Origin: F23-B02 sp963610045
Lineage (GTDB): Bacteria > Bacillota > Clostridia > Oscillospirales > Oscillospiraceae
Direction: 5' to 3'
Assembly (NCBI GenBank): GCA_963610045.1
Contig: CAVDMS010000024.1
Location: 1 to 21,481, forward strand
DNA: 21,481 bases
The translations under genes and the position numbers were made by a program. Shown one piece after another: positions 1-6,628 of the stretch. The notes below the pieces were generated by a model. That model was not told the origin of the DNA. It ran no database searches and saw only the letters and a list, made by a program, of their open reading frames with translations. Every line of letters starts with the position of its first letter. Position 1 is the first letter of the stretch.

Positions 1-52
1 CTCCCTCTGACGAGGGAGGTGTCAAAACCGTCAGGTTTTGACGGAGGGAGAG
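1..52 (-). repeat. Terminus of a GAGGGAG-type palindromic element, cut by window edge
   Basis: This is the inverse complement of the left ends of the two full elements at 2304-2529 and 9926-10152. It has an outer CTCCCTC/GAGGGAG pairing and an inner hairpin in which GTCAAAACC (21-29) pairs with GGTTTTGAC (34-42) around a GTCA loop. The flank GAGAGAAAACG matches the inverse of the CGTTTTCTCTC flank of the 2304 copy. It is therefore probably the end of a third copy in the opposite orientation, with its core lying before position 1. It contains no coding potential. Confidence 0.8.
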
Positions 53-165
53 AAAACGTAGGATGAGGGACGCAGTATAGTTGTTAGCGCCTTACCCTTC
101 TGCTCAAGCCGTACAATGCTGCATCTTCGCTGCATCAAAACGGCATAGCATTATTCTCAAAAGTG

Positions 166-194
166 ATAATAATACTATGTCAAAAGTTTGTCAA
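166..194 (-). promoter_or_regulatory. Promoter-like -35/-10 pair downstream of spoIID, reading leftwards
   Basis: On the minus strand TTGACA (194-189) is followed after exactly 17 bp by TATTAT (171-166), a near-consensus housekeeping promoter. It lies just beyond the spoIID stop and reads out of the window through 53-160. That stretch has no convincing ORF on either strand, only a short direct repeat of GCTGCATC. It could drive a gene left of the window or a small RNA. The AT-rich context could also produce the match by chance. Confidence 0.4.
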
Positions 195-213
195 GCTTTT
201 TATGCTCTTATTT

Positions 214-1197
214 TTACTTTTTCGGGCTTATGAGCGTCGTACCGGGGTAGTAGTGGGCAAGGATCTCACGGTAAGTGCTGCCCTCCTTTGCCATCGTGTT
301 TGCCCCGTACTGGCTCATGCCGACGCCGTGACCGTAGCCCGTGACGGTGAAGGTGAAGCCCCCTTCGGTTTTTGCTATCTCGAAGGCGGTGGAACGCAGC
401 GAGAAAAGCTGCCGTATCTCCGCCCCCGTGAAGCTCACGCCGCCAATGACGATGCTGCCGACACGCCCGCTCTCGGTGTACTGCGTCTGACCGACCCATG
501 TGTCGGCAGGCCCCGTGAAGTCCGCCTCCGGCTTTAAATGCAGGAGCGTGTCACGGAAGTCAAGCTCGCTTTGCGTCAGCGTGCTTACGAAGTTCGGCAC
601 CGCCTCGGCTTCCTCCGGTGAGCTTACGCTCACGAGATATGGCACCTCGCCCCACACGTCGGCGCTGCTCTCCGTCTGCCCCGCCGAGGAGGAGTGGAAC
701 GCCGCAAGCGCCGCCTTGCCGTCGTATTCGAGGTACTCCCCGTCCGTTGCGGAGACCGCCTTGCGTATCTTTTTTATGTAGGCGTCGTACTTGTCGCCCC
801 AGTTTTCCCGCAGCCTGTCCTGCGGCAGATATGCCTGACAGCAGTTTGCGTCGGCGCATATGTCCGCACCTTCGTGCCTTGAACCCTCCTCGATGTAGCG
901 CCTAAGGTATGTCCTTGCCGCAACCGCCTGAGCCTTGAGCGCCTCCTCCTCGAAGGAGGCGGGCATCTCCGCCGCTACGACGCCGACGAGGTATTCGTCG
1001 GAAGTGATTTCCCACACCTCCTCCCCCACAAGGAGGCGGAGGCTCAACTCCGCATCGCTTTGCGTCTCGGTGTTTTCAATTTTGATCTTCTCCTTCTCCT
1101 TTTTCGGAGCGTCGCCCCCGTCGGAGTAGACGGCGGCAAGCGGCGCACCGACGATAAGCAGACTCAGCAGCAGCGCCGCAGACAGCGTTCTTTTCAT
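214..1197 (-). CDS. spoIID: Stage II sporulation protein D (SpoIID), peptidoglycan lytic transglycosylase
   Basis: SpoIID cleaves glycan strands in the septal wall during engulfment, acting from the mother-cell membrane with SpoIIM and SpoIIP. The protein is 327 aa. An N-terminal hydrophobic segment (about 4-23) serves as membrane anchor, followed by a charged linker and the SpoIID domain. Visible motifs are VAAEMP with the expected catalytic Glu77, the putative metal loop His108-x5-Cys114-x4-Cys119-Cys120, FHSSSAGQTE (167-176) and GYGHGVGMSQYGA (287-299). I chose the ATG at 1197 because GAAAGGTG lies just upstream; an in-frame GTG (1206) and ATG (1203) overlap that ribosome site and are less likely. 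The gene stands alone, divergent from a membrane protein gene. The second histidine zinc ligand known from the C. difficile protein is a cysteine here. Confidence 0.96.
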   Translation of the reverse strand: MKRTLSAALLLSLLIVGAPLAAVYSDGGDAPKKEKEKIKIENTETQSDAELSLRLLVGEEVWEITSDEYLVGVVAAEMPASFEEEALKAQAVAARTYLRRYIEEGSRHEGADICADANCCQAYLPQDRLRENWGDKYDAYIKKIRKAVSATDGEYLEYDGKAALAAFHSSSAGQTESSADVWGEVPYLVSVSSPEEAEAVPNFVSTLTQSELDFRDTLLHLKPEADFTGPADTWVGQTQYTESGRVGSIVIGGVSFTGAEIRQLFSLRSTAFEIAKTEGGFTFTVTGYGHGVGMSQYGANTMAKEGSTYREILAHYYPGTTLISPKK

Positions 1198-1216
1198 GCG
1201 CATCACCTTTCGTATC

Positions 1217-1245
1217 TTGACTATAAGAGTAAATAAGTATAAAAT
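1217..1245 (+). promoter_or_regulatory. Promoter of the 1285 membrane protein gene
   Basis: TTGACT (1217-1222) and TAAAAT (1240-1245) are separated by 17 bp, each one mismatch from the housekeeping consensus. Transcription would begin near 1252, about 33 nt before the ATG at 1285. It overlaps the candidate spoIID promoter on the other strand, so the two divergent genes may interfere or be used at different times. Confidence 0.55.
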
Positions 1246-1247
1246 GT
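1220..1247 (-). promoter_or_regulatory. Possible sigma-E-type promoter of spoIID
   Basis: On the minus strand ACATTTT (1247-1241) and CTTATAGT (1227-1220) are separated by 13 bp. This resembles the sigma-E pattern (KMATATT, 13-14 bp, CATACAMT), and spoIID belongs to the sigma-E regulon in studied spore formers. The start would fall near 1212, leaving a short leader with the ribosome site. The match is imperfect and inferred by eye. Confidence 0.3.
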
Positions 1248-1284
1248 TTTATTGTAAAATTAGTATTCCGATTGGATTGATATT

Positions 1285-2250
1285 ATGCAAAAGAAGAAAA
1301 AAGATAAGGACTCGCCTCTGAAAAATGCGCTCATCGTAAGCTGCTTTGTCTGTGCAGTCGGCTCCTTCGGTGCGTTTTTCCACTGGCTTCAGAATATGTT
1401 CTCGTATGAAAAGGACAGCGTGAGCTATCTCATTGTTCCTACGGCGTGGCCGTATGTCATCCCGCTTTATATTCTGGCGGCCTGCGTGCTTTTCGTGTCG
1501 CTGATAAAGCGGCTCGAAAAAAAGGGTTACACCCCGCCGGAGGATATGCGCTCGGTTTTTCACGGCAAAACGCTCATCTTTCCCGCCGTCGTGTGGGTCA
1601 TCGGCATTCTTGAGGTGATCGGCGGTATTGTGACGCTAGCCGGCATCTCACCTACGGACGACAAGCCCATGCTCGTGCTTATCGGGCTTCTTGCCATTGC
1701 ATCCGGACTCTGCTTTGCCCCCACCTGCACAAGCTCGAAGCGCCGCTTTTCGCCCGGTCTCGTCTGCGTGTTCATGGCATTTCCCATACTGCTGTTCTGC
1801 GCATGGCTCATATACAGCTACAAGAGCTATTCGACGCTGCCCGAAATATGGGTGTACGCCATTGAGGTCATCGGCGTCTGCGTCTGCATCTTTGCGTTCT
1901 TCTTCAATGCGGGCTACCCCGCCGACAGAGCAAAGCCCCGTCGTTCGATGTTCTTCTCCATGCTCGGCACGCTCTTTTGCTTTATGATGCTGGCGGACAG
2001 CCGCTCCGCCGGACTTCAGATCATTCTGTTTGCCTCCGGCGTCATGCTGCTCGCGGAAAACTGGATGATAATATCCAACTCTCTTTCGTCCGAGGACAAG
2101 AAAAAGCTTGAGGAAAGGAAGACAGCTGCTTCGACTGCGCCCGCTCCGGAGGAGCGCGCTCCCGCCGAGAATGAGAGCGTCCTCTCGCCCGGCGGCGAGA
2201 CCGAAAATGCGCCGACGCTTGAGTTTTTCGACAACGATACGCAAAAGTAA
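1285..2250 (+). CDS. Hypothetical multi-pass membrane protein
   Basis: I do not recognise this 321 aa protein. It starts with a lysine-rich cytoplasmic head (KKKKDKD). About eight hydrophobic segments follow, near residues 14-34, 53-74, 97-119, 128-147, 158-178, 187-209, 220-237 and 242-264. The tail of about 55 residues is hydrophilic and rich in Ala, Pro and Glu. No catalytic motif is visible. The four cysteines in the 147-201 region lie in or near membrane segments and do not form a recognised motif. The start ATG has only a weak ribosome site, but a good promoter lies upstream and a strong terminator directly downstream, so it is probably a single-gene transcript. Strand, length and composition support a real gene; the function is unknown. 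Confidence 0.8.
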   Translation: MQKKKKDKDSPLKNALIVSCFVCAVGSFGAFFHWLQNMFSYEKDSVSYLIVPTAWPYVIPLYILAACVLFVSLIKRLEKKGYTPPEDMRSVFHGKTLIFPAVVWVIGILEVIGGIVTLAGISPTDDKPMLVLIGLLAIASGLCFAPTCTSSKRRFSPGLVCVFMAFPILLFCAWLIYSYKSYSTLPEIWVYAIEVIGVCVCIFAFFFNAGYPADRAKPRRSMFFSMLGTLFCFMMLADSRSAGLQIILFASGVMLLAENWMIISNSLSSEDKKKLEERKTAASTAPAPEERAPAENESVLSPGGETENAPTLEFFDNDTQK

Positions 2251-2258
2251 ATATACGC

Positions 2259-2297
2259 AAAAACACCCTGAGAATCTAAGATTCTCAGGGTGTTTTT
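2259..2297 (+). terminator. Intrinsic terminator after the 1285 gene
   Basis: A near-perfect 19 bp inverted repeat (2259-2277 with 2279-2297) has the GC-rich core ACACCCTGAGAATC and ends in TTTTT. It starts 8 bases after the stop codon. The matching A-tract lets it act in both directions, but no minus-strand gene ends here. Confidence 0.9.
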
Positions 2298-2303
2298 CGT
2301 TTT

Positions 2304-2529
2304 CTCTCCCTCCGTCAAAATCTAACGATTTTGACACCTCCCTCGGAAGTGTAGAGGCATGATAATGGCAGTCGTTTTGCACTGGCAGGAAGGCTTTGAG
2401 ATACGCAATAACGCTCATTTGCCTTTAAAAATAGCACCGCAGTCTGTTCTTTGCGCCCGCAACGAGACACGCACCGTCTCATGGCTCCCTCTGACGAGGG
2501 AGCTGTCAGCGTAGCTGACTGAGGGAGAG
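2304..2529 (+). mobile_element. MITE-like element, copy A (226 bp, hairpin termini)
   Basis: The two ends are imperfect inverted repeats of about 50-58 bp beginning CTCTCCCTC[C/A]GTCA and ending GAG[G/C]CATGA inwards. Each end folds on itself: the left hairpin is GTCAAAATC/GATTTTGAC and the right one GTCAGC/GCTGAC. The core of about 120 bp has no ORF of note and is homologous to the core of copy B at 9926-10152 (shared blocks include GAAGGCTTT near its left part and GCACCG with TCATGG at its right). It fills the gap between the terminator at 2259-2297 and cinA. The remaining bases 2530-2584 show nothing recognisable. It carries no transposase, so movement would need one in trans. Confidence 0.75.
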
Positions 2530-2584
2530 ATTTTTCACAGAGTCTGCGGCGCTCATAGCAGCAAAGAAAGAAGGTCGAGGTCCG

Positions 2585-3856
2585 TCAGTTTATGACCGGC
2601 AGACCGAGCATATATCTCCGCATCATGTCGAAGATGTAGTTGCCGGAGACACGGCGAATGTAGCTGCGTGTGCGGCGGTTGCCGACGTGCAGCTCACGCA
2701 CGAAGGTCTCCCTCGGCGTTGCGAGCGAAACGAACACCGTTCCGACCTCATGCACGCCGTCGCCGTCGGGACCCGCAAGTCCCGTGACCCCGATGCCGAG
2801 GTCAGCGCCAAGCTTTAGCCTTATGCGCTCCGCCATCTCCTTTGCCACCTCATAGCTCACTGCGCCCTTTTCCTCGATGAGCTTCGGGTCAATGCCCAGA
2901 ACCGCCGACTTTGCGCCGTTGGTGTAGGTCACGGCGCCGCCGAGGAAGAACTCGCTTGCGCCGGGAATGTCGGTAAATCGGCGGGCAAGGTCGCCTCCGG
3001 TGCAGCTTTCCGCTGCGGCAAAGGTGAGCTTCTTCTCACAGAGGAGCTTAAATACCCCCTCCTCAACGCTGTCGATGTCGATGCCGAAAACAATGTCGCC
3101 CAGCACATTGAGGCAATGCTCGATGACGGGCTTCATCATCTCCTCGGCGGTCTCGGCATCCTTCGCCTTTGCGGTTATCTGCAACAGGCAGTCGCTCTCC
3201 TTTGCGTAGGGCGCCATGGTGGGGTTCGTCATGGCGTTCATTTCCTCGCGGAACAACTGGTCGAGCGCACTCTCGCTCATGCCGAAAACGTGGATGGCGT
3301 GCGAAACGATGGTCTCGTCCGACAGCGAGCGCAGATACGGCACGGCGCAGCTACTAAACATTGCATTGCACTCCTTGGGCGGTCCGGGGATCATGATGAC
3401 GATCTTCCCGTCCTTCTCAAAGGCGCAGCCCGGTGCGGTACCCCAGTCGTTGTGGAACACGGTGCAGCCCTTCGGCAGCATCGCCTGCTGAAGATTGTTC
3501 TCCGTCATGGTCTTGGAGTAGCCCTTGTTCGTGAGGTAATCGTACAGGCACGCCCGCTCGTCTTCGTTCATCTCAAGCTCAAGCCCGAAGCTCTGCGCAA
3601 GGATCATTTTTGTGAGATCGTCGCAGGTCGGGCCCAGTCCGCCGGTGGATATGATTATGTCGGCACGCCTTTTTGCGATCTCGATGCAGTCACTGAGCCT
3701 CTGCGGATTGTCGCCCACGACGGTGTGGTATTTTACGTTTATGCCTATCTCCGACAGCATGAGCGAAATGTCCCTTGCGTCGGTGTTGGTGGTGTGACCG
3801 AGCAGAAGCTCGGTGCCGACGGAAATGATCTCGGCGTTTAAAGCTTTATTCTCCAT
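2585..3856 (-). CDS. cinA: CinA: competence/damage-inducible protein with nicotinamide-nucleotide amidase domain
   Basis: The 423 aa protein has the full two-domain architecture. The N-terminal MoaB/MogA-like (COG1058) domain, about 8-175, carries GTELLLGHTTNTDA and STGGLGPTCDD (70-80); related enzymes hydrolyse ADP-ribose or similar compounds. The C-terminal PncC domain, about 262-415, carries AAESCTGG (281-288) and VTGLAGPDG (357-365), the active-site region that deamidates NMN to nicotinate mononucleotide. The start ATG lies inside the end of thiI (11 nt overlap), so the two are probably co-translated; no strong ribosome site is seen. In many Firmicutes cinA sits near recA, but no recA is present here. 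Confidence 0.96.
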   Translation of the reverse strand: MENKALNAEIISVGTELLLGHTTNTDARDISLMLSEIGINVKYHTVVGDNPQRLSDCIEIAKRRADIIISTGGLGPTCDDLTKMILAQSFGLELEMNEDERACLYDYLTNKGYSKTMTENNLQQAMLPKGCTVFHNDWGTAPGCAFEKDGKIVIMIPGPPKECNAMFSSCAVPYLRSLSDETIVSHAIHVFGMSESALDQLFREEMNAMTNPTMAPYAKESDCLLQITAKAKDAETAEEMMKPVIEHCLNVLGDIVFGIDIDSVEEGVFKLLCEKKLTFAAAESCTGGDLARRFTDIPGASEFFLGGAVTYTNGAKSAVLGIDPKLIEEKGAVSYEVAKEMAERIRLKLGADLGIGVTGLAGPDGDGVHEVGTVFVSLATPRETFVRELHVGNRRTRSYIRRVSGNYIFDMMRRYMLGLPVIN

Positions 3857-5024
3857 AGCCTATACGGATCCTTTCAATGCCGCTTAATGCCTCGGCAACG
3901 AGGGCTTCAACGTCGAGAGCGGCTTCAAGCTGCTCCACGTCCTCGATGTGCGGCTTAGTCTTGGGGTGACGGGGGGTGAACACGGTGCAGCAGTCCTCAT
4001 ACGGAAGTATTGAGGTCTCGAAGGTGCCGATCTTCCTCGCCATGCGCACGATCTCCTCCTTGTCCATGCCGATGAGCGGTTGGAGTATGGGAAGCTGCGT
4101 CACGGCTCTCGTGACCGCCATCGCCTCCATCGTCTGGCTTGCGACCTGACCGAGGTTCTCGCCCGTGACTATCGCCTTTGCGCCGTTTGACGCTGCGATC
4201 CTGTCCGCAATGCGCATCATGAAGCGGCGCATTATGAGCGTGAAATATTCTTCGGGGCATTTGTCCCGTATCTCCTCCTGAATATGGGTGAAGGGGACGA
4301 CCTCAAGCGTCATTCTGCCGCAGTAGTCGCAAAGCTCCCGTGCAAGCTCGATGACCTTATCCTTCGCCTGCTGAGAGGTGTAGGGGAAGGAGAAAAAGTG
4401 TATCGGGATAAGGCGCACGCCACGCTTTGAGATCATATAGGTGGACACCGGGCTGTCGATGCCGCCGGACAGCAGCGTCACGCCGACGCCGTTGCTGCCG
4501 AGGGGCATTCCGCCCGCACCCTGCGTCGGTGCGGAGTGGACGTAGGCGGCAATATCACGCACCTCGACGTGTACCGTAAGCTCCGGGGAATGTACGTCCA
4601 CACGGCAGTCGGGGTATGCGTCCGACAGGGCGCTGCCGACGTACTGGCTGAGCTGTATGCTCGTCATGGGGAAGCTCTTGTCGGCACGCTTTGCCTCGAC
4701 CTTAAAGCTCTCGGCGGACAGCATCTCACGCCGGAGGTAGGATATGCAAAGCTCGGCGATGCTCTGAGCGTCCTTTTCGCAGGCGGCGGCACGGCTCAGC
4801 GTCGCAATGCCGAACACCTTTCCCAGTGCCTCGAACGCCTCGTCCATGTCGGCACCTTCGTCGAGCGCCTCGACATAGACCGTGGACTGCATCAGCGTCA
4901 CCTTGAATTTGCCTATGCGCTCAAGGCGGTAGCGTATATTGTTCATCAGCTTCTGCTCGAAGCTGCGGCGGTTGAGCCCCTTCAAAACGATCTCTCCGAG
5001 CTTGAGCAGTATAACGTCGTTCAT
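3846..5024 (-). CDS. thiI: ThiI: tRNA 4-thiouridine synthase / thiazole sulfur transfer
   Basis: ThiI adenylates U8 of tRNA and inserts sulfur to give 4-thiouridine; it can also feed sulfur to thiamine thiazole. The protein is 392 aa. It has an N-terminal ferredoxin-like/THUMP region (about 1-165), then the PP-loop SGGIDS (186-191), VTGENLGQVASQT (286-298) and a DCCTVF...P...KP segment (344-357). The C-terminal rhodanese domain of the E. coli form is absent, as is usual in Firmicutes, where a partner cysteine desulfurase delivers sulfur. No such desulfurase gene is adjacent. I chose ATG 5024, preceded by GAAAGGGA; upstream in-frame codons run into comM and look non-native. It follows comM by 25 bp and overlaps cinA. 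Confidence 0.96.
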   Translation of the reverse strand: MNDVILLKLGEIVLKGLNRRSFEQKLMNNIRYRLERIGKFKVTLMQSTVYVEALDEGADMDEAFEALGKVFGIATLSRAAACEKDAQSIAELCISYLRREMLSAESFKVEAKRADKSFPMTSIQLSQYVGSALSDAYPDCRVDVHSPELTVHVEVRDIAAYVHSAPTQGAGGMPLGSNGVGVTLLSGGIDSPVSTYMISKRGVRLIPIHFFSFPYTSQQAKDKVIELARELCDYCGRMTLEVVPFTHIQEEIRDKCPEEYFTLIMRRFMMRIADRIAASNGAKAIVTGENLGQVASQTMEAMAVTRAVTQLPILQPLIGMDKEEIVRMARKIGTFETSILPYEDCCTVFTPRHPKTKPHIEDVEQLEAALDVEALVAEALSGIERIRIGYGE

Positions 5025-5049
5025 ATTATCATTCCCTTTCAGCGTTGTG

Positions 5050-6567
5050 TCATGCGTCGTTTTCACGGAAGTCGAAGCTGCGGTACTGTATCGCCTCGGC
5101 GATGTGGGCGGCTTTAATGCACTCCGAACCGTCAAGGTCGGCTATCGTCCGTGCGACACGCAGTATCCTGTCATAGCTTCTGGCGGTAAGCCCCATGCTG
5201 TCAAATGCACGGTGCATCAGCGCCTCGCAGTCTGCGTCAAGTGCGCAGAAGCGGTTTAACGCCTTCGTGTCCATGTCGGCGTTTTTGTGTATCTCGGTGC
5301 CGGCAAAGCGCTTCTGCTGAGCGCCTCTTGCGGCGTTCACCCGCTTTTTTATCTCGGCTGAGCTTTCCGATGGGGTGCGGCTTTTAAGCTCCTCATACTC
5401 AAGCGCCGGAGCCTCGACGATTATGTCGATGCGATCAAGCAGCGGGCCCGATATGCGGTTGTGGTACGCCCGAACCTCGTTCGGCGTACACTTGCAGCGT
5501 GAATGTCCGTACCAACCGCATTTGCAGGGGTTCATTGCGCACACGAGCATGAAATTTGCGGGATATGTAACGCTGCCCGCAACACGGGACACGGTGACCT
5601 CCCCGTCCTCAAGCGGCTGGCGCAGGACCTCAAGCACGTCCTTGCGGAACTCCGGCAGCTCGTCTAAGAACAGCACCGAGTTGTGCGCAAGGCTTATCTC
5701 GCCGGGTCTCGGCGTTGTGCCGCCGCCCGCCATCGCCGCCGCCGAAACGGTGTGATGCGGCGAACGGAACTGCCGTGTCGAGATTATGGGGTTGCGCTTT
5801 CCCGTAAGCCCGGCGACGGAGTAGATCTCCGTACACTCAAGCATCTCCTCCTTCGTCATGTCGGGGAGGATGCCCGGCAGGCGCTTGCTCATCATGCTTT
5901 TGCCCGCTCCGGGAGGTCCGACGAGCAGTATGTTGTGACCGCCCGCTGCGGCGATCTCCATCGCACGCTTTACGTTGTCCTGACCCTTTACGTCGGCAAA
6001 GTCGGGGTAAGTGTGTTCGATATGCTCAAGCTCGCCCGGAACGGCGGGAGCGATGCTGCGCTCTCCCCGCAAATGCGCCACAAGCTCCGCCACGTTTCCG
6101 ACCGGGTAGACGGAAACGCCGTCGGCGTATGCTGCCTCGTCTGCATTGTCGGCGGGAACGAACAGCTCCTTTACGCCGCACCTCACCGCCTCAAGCGCCA
6201 TGGGCAGCGCACCGCTCACGGGGCGCAATTCCCCGCCGAGCGACAGCTCGCCGAAAAACGCCTTGTCCGGTCCGGGCTGCGAAATGCTGCCCTGCGCCGC
6301 CAGCAGTCCCAAGAATATCGGCAGGTCGTAGACTGTACCCGCCTTCTTGGTGTCCGCCGGGGCAAGGTTCACGGTTATGCGGGAGGCGGGCAGGTGAAAG
6401 CCGTTCGACTTCGCCGCCGCTCTGACCCTCTCCCGTGCCTCCTTGACGGCGGCGTCCGGCAGTCCCACGACGTCGAACGACGGCAGACCGTTTGTGACGT
6501 AGCACTCCACCGTGACCTCGTAGCCGCCTATTCCCTTTACGCCGAATGACCTGATTCTTGCAAGCAT
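5050..6567 (-). CDS. comM: YifB/ComM-family Mg-chelatase-like AAA+ ATPase
   Basis: The 505 aa length fits the ComM family. The N-terminal ChlI-like lon-protease-fold domain (about 20-140) includes GLPDAAVKEARERVRAA. The AAA+ core has Walker A GPPGAGKS (217-224), Walker B VLFLDELPEF (298-307) and the family's cysteine-rich insert NPCKCG...CKC (346-360), followed by the C-terminal Mg-chelatase helical domain. ComM proteins are hexameric helicases that extend branch migration during natural transformation in Gram-negatives; the role in Clostridia is not established. I chose ATG 6567 because GAGGTC lies 7 bases upstream. It is downstream of aspS and upstream of thiI on the same strand. Confidence 0.95.
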   Translation of the reverse strand: MLARIRSFGVKGIGGYEVTVECYVTNGLPSFDVVGLPDAAVKEARERVRAAAKSNGFHLPASRITVNLAPADTKKAGTVYDLPIFLGLLAAQGSISQPGPDKAFFGELSLGGELRPVSGALPMALEAVRCGVKELFVPADNADEAAYADGVSVYPVGNVAELVAHLRGERSIAPAVPGELEHIEHTYPDFADVKGQDNVKRAMEIAAAGGHNILLVGPPGAGKSMMSKRLPGILPDMTKEEMLECTEIYSVAGLTGKRNPIISTRQFRSPHHTVSAAAMAGGGTTPRPGEISLAHNSVLFLDELPEFRKDVLEVLRQPLEDGEVTVSRVAGSVTYPANFMLVCAMNPCKCGWYGHSRCKCTPNEVRAYHNRISGPLLDRIDIIVEAPALEYEELKSRTPSESSAEIKKRVNAARGAQQKRFAGTEIHKNADMDTKALNRFCALDADCEALMHRAFDSMGLTARSYDRILRVARTIADLDGSECIKAAHIAEAIQYRSFDFRENDA

Positions 6568-6588
6568 GGCAATGACCTCGTTAATCAA

Positions 6589-6612
6589 CGGGGTCCGCTT
6601 CTGCGAACCCCG
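6589..6612 (-). terminator. GC-rich hairpin between aspS and comM, weak or partial terminator
   Basis: A 10 bp stem (6589-6598 with 6603-6612, one G-U pair) closes a 4-base loop. On the transcribed strand it is followed by TTGATTAACGAGG, not by a U-tract, and the comM ribosome site comes right after it. It may reduce read-through or act as a processing or stability element rather than a full stop. Confidence 0.45.
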
Positions 6613-6628
6613 ATAAGCTTATTTTTGA

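Noticed and set aside
1..52. CRISPR-like repeat reading of the GAGGGAG palindromes
   Set aside because: Copies are far apart, vary in loop and subterminal blocks, occur in both orientations and have no regular spacers or cas genes; they are ends of a MITE-like element.
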